Of a DNA stretch of 64,000 bases, positions 7,670-15,960 are shown one piece after another. The number at the start of each line of letters is the position of its first letter. The first letter of the stretch is position 1. Source of the stretch: CAWGAJ01 sp963820545 (GTDB lineage: Bacteria > Planctomycetota > Planctomycetia > Pirellulales > Thermoguttaceae); assembly GCA_963820545.1 (NCBI GenBank), contig CAWGAJ010000001.1:1550001-1614000 (forward strand). Direction: 5' to 3'. A model generated the notes under the pieces. That model was given only the letters and a program-made list of their open reading frames with translations. It was not told where the DNA came from and did no database searches. The position numbers and the translations under genes were made by a program.

Positions 7670-8656
7670 ATGTCCTTTGGTTCTAAGGGTGATTTTCTTC
7701 CCACGGCCAGTTGGGAAAATCTGCGACTTAGGGCGGAGTTGCTGCGGCGGCTGAGGGAATTTTTCCGCCAGCAAGGATTTCTGGAAGTCGAAACGCCGAT
7801 TCTCTCGGCCGACACGGTAATCGATCGGCATTTGGATCCTTTTTATACAGAAACGTCTTTGACGTCGGGCAAAATGCCGCAGCGCTTATGGTTGCAAACT
7901 TCGCCTGAGTTCGGCATGAAACGCCTGCTGGCCGCCGGGGCAAAGGCGATCTACCAGGTTTCCCGGGTATTTCGGCAAGGTGAACAAGGTCCGCTGCATA
8001 ATCCCGAGTTCACGCTGGTGGAATGGTATCGAGCGGGCGATGGCATGAGCGAAGGGATGCAATTGACCAGCGATCTGGCGCAAACGATGCTCGGACGCGG
8101 TCCGGCTAAGCGCATCAGCTTTCGCGAGGCGTTTTTCGAGCATGTGGGTGTTGATCCGCATATCGCCGATACAGCAACGCTGATCGCGGCGGTAAAGAGG
8201 CATTGTATCGAGGCGCCGGCAAGTCTCTCGCCCGACGATCGTGACGGCTGGTTGGATCTGCTCCTGGTCCAGCGGGTTCAGCCGCATCTGGGGCAAGGCT
8301 GCCCGGCGCTGCTTTACGATTTTCCCGCCTCTCAGGCAGCATTGAGCCGTATCCGCGATGACGATCCGCTAGTTGCCGAACGGTTCGAGTTATACGTGGC
8401 AGGCATTGAATTGGCCAACGGCTACCACGAGCTCTTGGATGCCGAAGAACTGAGGCGGCGCAATCGGGAGACTAACCTCCTGCGTAGCGCCGAGGGTAAA
8501 AACATGCTGCCCGAGCAGAGTCGCCTATTGGCCGCCATGGAATCGGGCCTGCCCGACGCGGTTGGCGTGGCCCTGGGTTTCGACCGCTTAGTAATGCTGG
8601 CCGCGGGAGCGAAAACCCTGGCCGAGGTGATTGCATTTCCCTTTGATCGGGCCTAA
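7670..8656 (+). CDS. epmA: EF-P--lysine ligase EpmA (PoxA/GenX)
   Basis: A class II lysyl-tRNA-synthetase paralogue lacking the anticodon-binding domain, which activates beta-lysine with ATP and links it to EF-P. Length from ATG 7670 is 328 residues, like E. coli EpmA. Visible motifs: FLEVETPILSADTVIDRHLDPF near the N-terminus, the motif 2 region YQVSRVFRQGEQGPLHNPEFTLVEWY (cut here: RVFRQGEQ and HNPEFTLVEWY), and the motif 3 region ALGFDRLVMLAAG. The frame is open upstream with an ATG at 7624 inside the efp stop region, but those codons lie in a simple G-rich tract, so 7670 is preferred. Likely co-transcribed with efp. Confidence 0.93.
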   Translation: MSFGSKGDFLPTASWENLRLRAELLRRLREFFRQQGFLEVETPILSADTVIDRHLDPFYTETSLTSGKMPQRLWLQTSPEFGMKRLLAAGAKAIYQVSRVFRQGEQGPLHNPEFTLVEWYRAGDGMSEGMQLTSDLAQTMLGRGPAKRISFREAFFEHVGVDPHIADTATLIAAVKRHCIEAPASLSPDDRDGWLDLLLVQRVQPHLGQGCPALLYDFPASQAALSRIRDDDPLVAERFELYVAGIELANGYHELLDAEELRRRNRETNLLRSAEGKNMLPEQSRLLAAMESGLPDAVGVALGFDRLVMLAAGAKTLAEVIAFPFDRA

Positions 8657-8706
8657 CTGCCCAACTGCACAATACCCGACCATTACGATAAAATGTTTTA
8701 CCTATC

Positions 8707-8772
8707 CCTGAATCTTGAATCCTGAACCTTGAACCTTGAACCCTGAACCCTGAATCCTGAATCCTGAATCCT
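8707..8772. repeat. 7-bp tandem repeat (CCTGAAT), about 9.4 units
   Basis: Nine consecutive heptamers of the form C(C/T)TGAA(T/C) followed by CCT. The period is exact. It ends four bases before the start codon of the next gene, so it replaces the usual leader and Shine-Dalgarno region. A shorter relative (GATTCCAGGATTCAGGATTC) is at about 11376-11395. Confidence 0.9.
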
Positions 8773-8776
8773 ACAC

Positions 8777-9004
8777 ATGCCCAACACCTTTGATCCTTAT
8801 CGTGAAGCCTTGGTTATCGAGCAGATTACGATCTGGCCGGAGTCGCATGAGCATCCACCTGCTGATCCGACAGAGCGTGAGCGGATCGAAACCCAGTTGC
8901 ACGCCGATCCTGCCCGGGCCGCCGAGTTGGCATATATACGCTTACACACCGGCTTTTGCCGGCAAATTACCGTTACCGTTGAAGATCTGGCTCGATTGAG
9001 GTAA
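8777..9004 (+). CDS. Small conserved protein upstream of aroB, unknown function
   Basis: A 75-residue acidic, soluble protein with no signal peptide or membrane segment. Features: MPNTFDPYREALVIEQITIWP at the start (first 20 residues form the most protein-like block), a charged helix TERERIETQLHADP and ITVTVEDLARLR at the end. It lies 43 bases before aroB on the same strand. Codon use is like that of its neighbours and the frame ends with a clean stop. I do not recognise the family. The start is directly behind a heptamer repeat tract, with no visible ribosome binding site. Confidence 0.6.
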   Translation: MPNTFDPYREALVIEQITIWPESHEHPPADPTERERIETQLHADPARAAELAYIRLHTGFCRQITVTVEDLARLR

Positions 9005-9047
9005 ATACTCCCGGTACAAGTGCCGGGGCTAAACATAAGGGATATTC

Positions 9048-9923
9048 ATGTCTTCAACAGTTCAAACCGTACGCGTAAATCTTGCCCAACGGAGTTACGA
9101 CATCGCGATCGGCGCCGGGAATCTTGCTGGGCTGGGCCAGTTTGTGATCGAGCGCGGTCGGGCGACCCATGTTGTGTTGATTACCGATGACAACGTGCAA
9201 AAACCACATGCCATGAATGCGGCCGAAAGTCTTGCCGGCGAGGGGATCGAAGTCGATGTGATTTCCATCGAACCCGGCGAACCGACCAAGTCGGTGGACA
9301 TGGCAGCCAGCTTGTGGCAAGTTTTTTTGGAACTGGAGGCCGATCGCAAAAGCATCGTGGCGGCCGTGGGCGGCGGAGTAGTGGGCGATCTGGCGGGATT
9401 CGTGGCCGCAACCTTCGCCCGGGGGCTGCGTTTTTTCCAAGTGCCCACCTCCGTGGTGGCCCAAGTCGATAGTTCCGTGGGCGGCAAGGTGGGCATCAAC
9501 CTGCCCGAGGCAAAAAACATGGTGGGCAGTTTCTTTCAGCCCGCCGGCGTATTAATCGATACCGCCACATTAGATACTCTGCCGCCTAAAGAGTATTGCT
9601 CGGGCATGGCCGAGGTGGTTAAATACGGCGTGATTTTGGACGCCGATTTTTTCGCCTACCTTGAAGCCAATGCGGACGCCATCAATCAGCGCGATCATGA
9701 GGTGTTGGTGCGGGTGATCGCCCGTTGTTGCCAATTGAAGGCTGACGTAGTCGAAAAGGACGAACGCGAAGAGACTGGTTTACGTTCGGCACTGAATTAC
9801 GGCCACACATTCGGCCATGCCATCGAGTCGTTAAGCGGGTACGGCAAACTGCTGCACGGCGAGGCTGTGGCCATAGGCATGTGCTGCGCCGCGCCTGGCA
9901 GGGCGCATGGGTCGGGTGGATGA
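9048..9923 (+). CDS. aroB: 3-dehydroquinate synthase, N-terminal part (interrupted)
   Basis: Second step of the shikimate pathway: converts DAHP to 3-dehydroquinate using NAD and a divalent metal. The NAD-binding block VGGGVVGDLAGFVAATFARG, the segment PTSVVAQVDSSVGGKVGIN and the metal site block NYGHTFGHAIES with HGEAVAIGM are all intact. The start ATG at 9048 has AAGGGA upstream. After GEAVAIGMCCAA the frame runs into unrelated residues and stops at 9923, about 75 residues short of a normal AroB (around 360-370). The rest continues in the next frame (see 9907-10137); a one-base gain (or two-base loss) near 9890-9900 explains this. Confidence 0.9.
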   Translation: MSSTVQTVRVNLAQRSYDIAIGAGNLAGLGQFVIERGRATHVVLITDDNVQKPHAMNAAESLAGEGIEVDVISIEPGEPTKSVDMAASLWQVFLELEADRKSIVAAVGGGVVGDLAGFVAATFARGLRFFQVPTSVVAQVDSSVGGKVGINLPEAKNMVGSFFQPAGVLIDTATLDTLPPKEYCSGMAEVVKYGVILDADFFAYLEANADAINQRDHEVLVRVIARCCQLKADVVEKDEREETGLRSALNYGHTFGHAIESLSGYGKLLHGEAVAIGMCCAAPGRAHGSGG

Positions 9924-10137
9924 GAAATTTGTCCAGCGGCAAAAGAACCTGCTGGAAGCCTTGGGGCTGCCAGTGAAAGTACCGCGACTGGATCACGATA
10001 ATATTCTTGACACGATGATGCACGACAAGAAGGTTCAGCACGGCAAACTGCACTTCGTTTTGCCCAGCCGCATGGGCAGCGTGGAATTGGTCGGAGACGT
10101 CGATCCCCAAGACGTGCGTGCGTCGCTAAAAGAGTAA
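9907..10137 (+). CDS. aroB: 3-dehydroquinate synthase, C-terminal part (interrupted)
   Basis: Reading frame +1 relative to the preceding part. Bases just before 9907 read RLAGR in this frame, then MGRVDEKFVQRQKNLLEALG and LPVKVPRLDHDNIL, a normal AroB C-terminal helical domain ending VELVGDVDPQDVRASLKE. It has no own ribosome binding site, so it is the displaced end of aroB and not a separate gene. Joined, the two parts give a full-length enzyme. Confidence 0.85.
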   Translation: MGRVDEKFVQRQKNLLEALGLPVKVPRLDHDNILDTMMHDKKVQHGKLHFVLPSRMGSVELVGDVDPQDVRASLKE

Positions 10138-10233
10138 ATTTATACGCCTCGGCCTGCTACTCAGCAGTGCGTCTCGTCTATATACTATTGTAGAGTCTTC
10201 TTCTTATCATATCGTGATCCTGTGGTGCAGAGC

Positions 10234-11370
10234 ATGTCCGAAATGGGAAATCATTCTGAGATAACTACTGATCAAGAGTTGGTTGACACATTGCGGCTGT
10301 CGCTGATCTCCGGAGTAGGGCCGCGTACGCGCATGGCGCTGTTAGAGCGGTTTGGTTCGCCCGCGGCTGTTTTGGCCGCTCCGTCCAGCCAGTTGCGGGC
10401 AGTAAAAGGCATTGGGCCGAAACTGTTGGAAAAAATTCTTCAGGCCAACAGTGAAATCGACGCTCAGGCCGTCATCGACATTTGCCGCCAACATGGTATC
10501 GAGATCCTTATGGAGTCGGATGCGACTTATCCGCGGGCATTGCGGGAAATCTATGATCCGCCGGGCGTACTCTTTGTGCGCGGCAGTATCAAGCCGCAAG
10601 ACGCGCTGGCCATTGGGATAGTCGGCACGCGGCACGCCACACAGTATGGATTGCGTCAGGCCGAGCGCTTGGCCAGCAGTCTTGCGCGGGCGGGGTTGAC
10701 GATCATCAGCGGTTTGGCGCGGGGTATCGATGCGGCTGCCCATCGCGGGGCACTGGCTGCCGGCGGGCGCACGATTGCCGTGCTGGCCAGCGGGGTGACC
10801 AATATTTATCCGCCGGAACATGCCGGTCTGGCCGAAGAAATAGTCCAGCAGGGCGCATTGATAAGCGAAGCGCCGCCTCAGGCCGAACCTTTGGCCGGAA
10901 CTTTTCCCCAGCGCAACCGGCTGATAAGCGGAATGTCGTTGGGAGTGATCATCGTGGAAGCCGGGGATCGCAGCGGCGCGCTGATCACCGCCCGACATGC
11001 CATGGAACAGGGCAGAGACGTGTTCGCCGTGCCGGGCAACGTGGATAATCGTACTTCACGGGGTACTCACCGGTTGATCCGCGACGGGGCAAAACTGGTG
11101 GAATCGGCCGACGACGTGCTCGAAGAACTTGGCCCCTTGGTCGAAGCCGCCCCGGGCCTCAGCGGCCAGGAAATCCATCATCCTGCCGAACTATTGCTAA
11201 ATGAAGTGGAGCAGCAAGTGCTTTCTAACATCGACAGCGAGGCCACGTCCATCGACCGAATTGTGACCCAAAGCGGCCTGCCCGTGCCTCAGGTATTGGC
11301 AACGCTCAGCGTGCTGGAAATGCGCCGGTTGATTCGCCGTCTAAGCGGCACAACGGTCGTGAGAGTGTGA
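10234..11370 (+). CDS. dprA: DNA processing protein DprA
   Basis: DprA (Smf) loads RecA on incoming single-stranded DNA during natural transformation. From the N-terminus: a helix-hairpin-helix region (residues about 15-70, SGVGPRTRMALLERFGS and VKGIGPKLLEKIL), then the Rossmann-like DprA domain with IGIVGTRHATQYG, GLTIISGLARGIDAAAH, VLASGVTNIYPPEH, FPQRNRLISGMS and AVPGNVDNRTSRGTHRLI, then a C-terminal winged-helix-like region after residue 310. The ATG at 10234 is chosen; GTG codons at 10222 and 10225 are in frame. The gene is complete. No other competence gene is in the window. Confidence 0.95.
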   Translation: MSEMGNHSEITTDQELVDTLRLSLISGVGPRTRMALLERFGSPAAVLAAPSSQLRAVKGIGPKLLEKILQANSEIDAQAVIDICRQHGIEILMESDATYPRALREIYDPPGVLFVRGSIKPQDALAIGIVGTRHATQYGLRQAERLASSLARAGLTIISGLARGIDAAAHRGALAAGGRTIAVLASGVTNIYPPEHAGLAEEIVQQGALISEAPPQAEPLAGTFPQRNRLISGMSLGVIIVEAGDRSGALITARHAMEQGRDVFAVPGNVDNRTSRGTHRLIRDGAKLVESADDVLEELGPLVEAAPGLSGQEIHHPAELLLNEVEQQVLSNIDSEATSIDRIVTQSGLPVPQVLATLSVLEMRRLIRRLSGTTVVRV

Positions 11371-11671
11371 ATTAAAGATTCCAGGATTCAGGATTCAGCA
11401 CTCGCCACTAAGCACTTTTCTTAAAACCGTCCTAAGCAGGTTAACCATGTCTTTTAGGGGAGAGACACTCTAAAAAAGGACATAACGGTAACCCATTGGT
11501 AACACGCCGGTAACACTCAGAATCGACAATAGTTTTAATGATTTCGGAACAAACAGCTAATTCGGGAAAAAATCATATATTTCAAACCGTATCTAATTAG
11601 AGGCAGCGTTCGTACCTCATAGCCCGACACTCTGAAACCGGAAGTCTTGGGGTACATTCTGACGTGGCTCG

Positions 11672-11718
11672 CAGCGGGCCGACCCGTGAAGCAAACGCCG
11701 GAGATGCTCTGGCTTTTT
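11672..11718 (+). promoter_or_regulatory. Structured 5' leader of the HAF/PEP-CTERM gene
   Basis: Within the 403-bp gap 11371-11773, two stem-loops precede the PEP-CTERM gene. The first is a GGG/CCC hairpin at about 11674-11684; the second pairs GCCGGAG (11697-11703) with CTCTGGC (11707-11713) and is followed directly by TTTTT and, after a few bases, TTTTTT. This resembles an intrinsic terminator or attenuator placed 60 bases before the start codon. A ligand-binding aptamer upstream is possible but I could not match any known riboswitch class. The rest of the gap (11371-11671) shows no coding frame. Confidence 0.4.
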
Positions 11719-11773
11719 GCCCTTGTTTTTTACCATTTCCTCAAAACCCTGTAATACTTGAAGAGATTTCACA

Positions 11774-12841
11774 ATGAATCGACATCTATCTTTTTTGGTC
11801 ATGCTCATCCTGTGCGTCTTTGCCTGCGGCACCGCACAAGCGATCACCTACAACATCACCGACCTGGGCACACTCGGCGGAACCACCAGCGTAGCCTATG
11901 GCGTCAACGCCAGTGGGCAGGTGGTGGGCTATTCGAGCAGCCCATCTGATCTTCATGCCTTTCTCTATAGCGGCGGGTCGATGCAAGACCTGGGCACGCT
12001 GGGCGGAACGTGGAGCAAGTCCTTCGGAATCAACGCCAGTGGGAAGGTTGTGGGCGAGGCGGAAACCGCATCGCTCCAAGTCCACGCCTTTCTTTACAGT
12101 GAGGGTTCCATGCAGGACCTGGGCACACTCGGCGGAACGTGGAGCGAGGCCTACGGCATCAACGCCAGCGGGCAGATCGTGGGCGATGCGAGCAACGGAT
12201 CGAACTGGCATGCCTTTCTCTACAGCAGCGGGTCGATGCAGGACCTGGGCACGCTCGGCGGATCAGAAAGCTGGGCCCGTGGCATCAACGCCAGTGGACA
12301 GGTCGTGGGCTCTGCGCAAAACGGAACGAACTGGCATGCCTTTCGCTACGGCGGCGGGTCGATGCAGGACCTGGGCACGCTGGGCGGAACAGATAGCTTT
12401 GCCTATGACATCAACGACCATGGGCAGATCGTGGGCGAGTCGTATAACACATCGGGCAAGCGCCATGCCTTTCTCTATAGCGGCGGGGCGATGCAGGACC
12501 TGGGCACGCTCGGCGGAACATTCAGTCGGGCATACGATATCAACGCCAGTGGGCAGATCGTGGGATATTCGAAAACCGCATCAGGTATTTCCCATGCCTT
12601 TCTCTACAACGGCGCCTCGATTACTGATCTGAATAGCTTGATCGCTCCCGGCTCGGGATGGGTGCTCAGCTATGCGATGGCGATCAACGATTCCGGCTAT
12701 ATTGCCGGGTACGGCGTGATCGGAGGCAATACGCATGCCTTCCTGCTCACGCCCGAGCCCTCCACGCTCATGCTCCTGGGTTCGGCACTGCTGGGACTTG
12801 GCTGGGTTCTCTCATTTCGTCGTCGGATGGCGAAACAATGA
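11774..12841 (+). CDS. HAF-repeat secreted protein with PEP-CTERM anchor
   Basis: A 355-residue exported protein. Residues 1-24 are a signal peptide (hydrophobic core SFLVMLILCVFACG, cleavage after AQA). The body is six repeats of about 43-45 residues, each with DLGTLGG, then INASGQ(V/I)VG, then HAFLYS; these are HAF repeats, probably one beta-rich unit each. A seventh degenerate unit (DLNSLIAPGSGW) follows. The end is a PEP-CTERM sorting signal: PEPSTLMLLGSALLGLGWVL followed by RRR, recognised by an exosortase (not in this window). The repeats are also near-identical in DNA, so recent tandem duplication is likely. Role at the cell surface is inferred. Confidence 0.92.
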   Translation: MNRHLSFLVMLILCVFACGTAQAITYNITDLGTLGGTTSVAYGVNASGQVVGYSSSPSDLHAFLYSGGSMQDLGTLGGTWSKSFGINASGKVVGEAETASLQVHAFLYSEGSMQDLGTLGGTWSEAYGINASGQIVGDASNGSNWHAFLYSSGSMQDLGTLGGSESWARGINASGQVVGSAQNGTNWHAFRYGGGSMQDLGTLGGTDSFAYDINDHGQIVGESYNTSGKRHAFLYSGGAMQDLGTLGGTFSRAYDINASGQIVGYSKTASGISHAFLYNGASITDLNSLIAPGSGWVLSYAMAINDSGYIAGYGVIGGNTHAFLLTPEPSTLMLLGSALLGLGWVLSFRRRMAKQ

Positions 12842-13112
12842 TGGATGAAAGGAGATCGGGGGTAGGGATCAGAGATTAGAGGAATAGCGCGGGTGGTACG
12901 ACCAACCTTCGGTCGGCGCCCGGAGTACCCAGCAGTGTTGAGGTGCATGGATCAATTGCCAGCCCAGGACTATCGCCAAGTGCTAGTGGCCGCTTGTCGG
13001 CCAGTGTATCGGGTGTTCGATTGGCATTTGTCGGCAGTTGTCTGGTAAGACCGCCGAAGGTGGATGGCAGCCGATTTTACTTGTGTTGAACTACTCAGCG
13101 CCTGTTTCCGCT

Positions 13113-13424
13113 TTAGTCTTCATCGTAATAGTCTGTCACGGGCAGAGAGGCACGGCGCTGGTCGAGGGGTCTTTCTTCCCACTTCAAGCCGGCGGATTTT
13201 TTCAGGTCTTCCAGCCACTGCCGGGTGTCTTGGCTGAAATCCACTCTGGCAGGGGCCGCGTACTTGCTGAAGTCGTCGACCAGAAATATGCGCCAGAGCA
13301 CTTCTTGCGACGGGTTGTAGCTGACCAGCCGAATCACGTACGCCACGGTCTGGGGCGTATTCATTGCCAGGCCGATTTGTTTTTCCTCCAAAGCGAACAC
13401 GGCGCGCATAAAATCGGCGCCCAC
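13113..13424 (-). CDS. Parvulin-type chaperone, C-terminal part (interrupted)
   Basis: Displaced end of the gene at 13361-15325. In this frame the sequence reads GADFMRAVFALEEKQIGLAM and then TPQTVAYVIRLVSYNPSQE, the normal closing segment of periplasmic SurA/PpiD-like proteins of planctomycetes, ending with an acidic tail (TDYYDED). The shift lies near 13425-13445, where the longer frame degenerates into a Trp/Cys-rich run. No independent start signal is present. Confidence 0.8.
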   Translation of the reverse strand: MGADFMRAVFALEEKQIGLAMNTPQTVAYVIRLVSYNPSQEVLWRIFLVDDFSKYAAPARVDFSQDTRQWLEDLKKSAGLKWEERPLDQRRASLPVTDYYDED

Positions 13425-15325
13425 CAGAGCGCGCCTTCCACCGATGATAGCGGCGGAATCGCCGTGTCCGATGATCCCCGGGGCACGCTGCCTTCGGTAT
13501 AAAAGGTGAAAGGCGCGGGCGTAATAATTTGCATGTCGGGACGGTCGGCGAATATTTCCTTGAGCGAGGCGTCTGTTTTGCCGGCGGTTTCGGCGAGTTG
13601 TTGGGCCTCTTTGCGCGTGACGTCCCGGGCGCGGCTTAATTTCCAGGCATAAACCACTTGTTGGCGCACGCCGGCATTGTCCAAGGAAGGCTCTGATTCG
13701 GGGGTTTCGTTGACTTTCCAGAAGAGATAAGCATTGCCCCCGGCGTCGACGGAGATTTCGGCTTTGAACGCGCTCAGCCCCTTGAAGGCCAGGGTGGCAA
13801 AAGACTGGGATCCTTCAATAAGCGAGGCTCCGATATCGAGCTTGTGCAAATCCCAGTTGGAGATCAAACCCGTTCGCGCGGCGCTGAGCCCGTGTTTTTC
13901 GGCCAAGGCCTCGAAGTCGAGATGCGGCGGCGGGGCGGCCTCTTCATGATGGATTTTTTGGGCCTCGTATTTGCGCCATTTTTTGCCGTTTTCGTCCATC
14001 TCTTGCCGAAGTTGTGCAAAAATGGCCGTGATTTTTTCCCTGGCCACCCGGGCGCGAACTCTTTCTTTCATCTTTTCCGACAAAACAGGTTTGGCTGTTT
14101 CAGCCTTTTCCGTAGTTGATTCGGCGGGGTTTGTTTTAGGGACTTCTTCCGTCTTGGCGTCGGCTTTTTCCGCTGGAGATTCCTTTTTTTCTGTAGTGGC
14201 TTTTGTGGCCGTGTTCGTCTGAGGCGTTTCGGCCGGCTGGGCGGCGGGTTTATCCGCCGGGGGCTCTTTTGGCGTCGCGCTTTCTTGATTCGGCTGGATT
14301 TCCTTAGCAGCCTCAGATTTTTTATCAGTCTCGGATTCTTGGACTGCCGCGGATTTTTTATTAGCCTCGGATTCTTTGTTGGTCTCAGATTCTTTGCCCG
14401 GCTGGTTTTCTTTTTCCGGGGAAGCTTTTACTGCGGGCTTTAGGGCGGGCTCGGACTGTTTTTCGGATTGCTGGAAATAGTCGCGATTTTTTTCATAGCA
14501 ATTCTGGATTTCTTCGGCGGTGATCGTATCCGGAGCGGAAAATTTATCGAATTCCGCCTTGAAGTATTGCAGGTCGATTTTCTGCGGGATGCGGAAACCG
14601 GGCTCGGGCGAGTCGGAGGTGGGCATTTTGTCTTTGTAGCGGTCAAAATATGCTTTTAATTCCGCTTCGTTGGGATTCTCGATTTTGTCCAGGAATTGCT
14701 CTACTTTCAGGGGAATCAATTCGATGGTCGCCTGCCGGCGGAGTTGGCAGAAATAGTTCCAACGCTGCCCTGGAGTAGTTCCCCCCAAACTAAACGAGAA
14801 TAAGCGAAAAGCCTCCTCGGCGCGCAACTGTTCGCGCACGATCTCGAAAAATTGGTTTTCGGCAAGGCCTTCCTGCTTGATAAGTATGGAAACATCCTGC
14901 AAGGGGAGCTTGTTTTGACAAAAACGCAGCAGAAATTCGATGATCGTTTGATTGCTAATGATCATCCCCAGTTCTTCGGCCCGCCGCGCTTTAAGCCAGG
15001 TATTGACAACATCTTCTTCGCTGGTCGTACCGAAACGATTTTCGATTAACTGTCTGCTGAACGCCGGATTGATGTTAAATGCCCTAAAAACCATCTTTTC
15101 CAGGATGCTAAACAGCCTCAGCCGCTCGCTCCGCATATAATTGAGATCGTATTGATGTAAATTGCCGTACTTACTGGTTCGCACCACCACGGGATTTTGT
15201 ACCCCGCGCGTACCCATCAGGTCGGCAATTACTCCCAAAAATACGAACGAGAACATGGCCAGGATGGTCAAGCCGGCTAGCATAACCTTTTGGTGTTTAC
15301 GAAAGACCTTAAACGGACTGGCCAT
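13361..15325 (-). CDS. SurA/PpiD-like peptidyl-prolyl isomerase chaperone (interrupted)
   Basis: A 654-residue frame, about 735 residues when joined to 13113-13424. The start MASPFKVFRKHQKVMLAGLT leads into one membrane helix (LTILAMFSFVFLGVIADLMG), so the bulk is anchored and outside the cytoplasm. Residues about 50-280 are helical with SurA-N like features. Residues about 285-413 are a Lys/Glu/Ser/Ala-rich low-complexity linker with repeated ESE(T/A)NK(K/E)S-type units. After it, residues about 440-640 contain a parvulin-like region (ALAEKHGLSAARTGLISNWD) without a clear classical active site. Inferred role: folding of exported proteins. The reading frame fails near the end and continues in the next feature. 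Confidence 0.8.
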   Translation of the reverse strand: MASPFKVFRKHQKVMLAGLTILAMFSFVFLGVIADLMGTRGVQNPVVVRTSKYGNLHQYDLNYMRSERLRLFSILEKMVFRAFNINPAFSRQLIENRFGTTSEEDVVNTWLKARRAEELGMIISNQTIIEFLLRFCQNKLPLQDVSILIKQEGLAENQFFEIVREQLRAEEAFRLFSFSLGGTTPGQRWNYFCQLRRQATIELIPLKVEQFLDKIENPNEAELKAYFDRYKDKMPTSDSPEPGFRIPQKIDLQYFKAEFDKFSAPDTITAEEIQNCYEKNRDYFQQSEKQSEPALKPAVKASPEKENQPGKESETNKESEANKKSAAVQESETDKKSEAAKEIQPNQESATPKEPPADKPAAQPAETPQTNTATKATTEKKESPAEKADAKTEEVPKTNPAESTTEKAETAKPVLSEKMKERVRARVAREKITAIFAQLRQEMDENGKKWRKYEAQKIHHEEAAPPPHLDFEALAEKHGLSAARTGLISNWDLHKLDIGASLIEGSQSFATLAFKGLSAFKAEISVDAGGNAYLFWKVNETPESEPSLDNAGVRQQVVYAWKLSRARDVTRKEAQQLAETAGKTDASLKEIFADRPDMQIITPAPFTFYTEGSVPRGSSDTAIPPLSSVEGALWWAPILCAPCSLWRKNKSAWQ

Positions 15326-15762
15326 GAATATTTATCCTTCTAGAGGGGGGCAATCGATCAATTCGACTTGACAAGTCCACCGCTGCAATAGTAAAGGTGT
15401 GGCTTCCTGCATATATGGACTTAATCTGGAAATTTTATTAGGGTTTGACATAAATGCAATGCCAGTGCAACTTATGGGTGGATTGCCGATGAGAAAATCA
15501 CTTCTGAGAAGTGGGTCTTGGTCGCCATTTTCTAGTATTTATCAATAAATTGAGGCAATAAGTCCACATTCCGCAGATGACTAAGTAGTTAATTTTTTAA
15601 TGGTACTATCTCACACAAAATCAATCAACTTAATATATGTAAATTTCCAAAAACACCTTTTTTACCCATTTATACAGGTATCGGATCGTGGTTTTATGAC
15701 TAGTATTTGGTAAATACGAACAAAGTATTCTAATTTTTAAAACCATTTTTTAAAAAAGAGAC
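15326..15762. other. Divergent intergenic region, 437 bp
   Basis: AT-rich region between the chaperone gene (minus) and topA (plus). A TTGACA hexamer at 15445-15450 on the plus strand has only a poor -10 match 17 bases on, so it is a weak promoter candidate. A short perfect hairpin CACTTC-TGA-GAAGTG is at 15499-15513. No coding frame or RNA gene was seen. Confidence 0.35.
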
Positions 15763-15960
15763 ATGGCCAAGAGACAAAAAACATTCGACAAAAACTCGCT
15801 GGTTATAGTGGAATCGCCGGCCAAGGCGCGGACTGTGGGTAAGTTACTTGGGCCGAAATATACGATCGAGGCCAGCATCGGCCACATTCGAGACCTCCCG
15901 GAAGGCGCAAGGAGATTCCCGAGTCTTATAAAAACGAAGACTGGGCATATCTCGGTGTGA
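15763..15960 (+). CDS. topA: DNA topoisomerase I, N-terminal part (interrupted)
   Basis: Start of the Toprim domain: LVIVESPAKARTVGKLLG followed by IEASIGHIRDLPEGA. After GA the frame becomes unrelated (RRFPSLIKTKTG) and stops at 15960. In the neighbouring frame the same bases read KEIPESYKNEDWAYLGVNVT, exactly the expected continuation, so one base (an A in the run at about 15909) is missing. ATG 15763 is the start. Confidence 0.88.
   Translation: MAKRQKTFDKNSLVIVESPAKARTVGKLLGPKYTIEASIGHIRDLPEGARRFPSLIKTKTGHISV

Noticed and set aside
8707..8772. CRISPR array
   Set aside because: The repeat unit is seven bases without spacers; the HAF repeats at 11774-12841 are coding. No cas gene is present.
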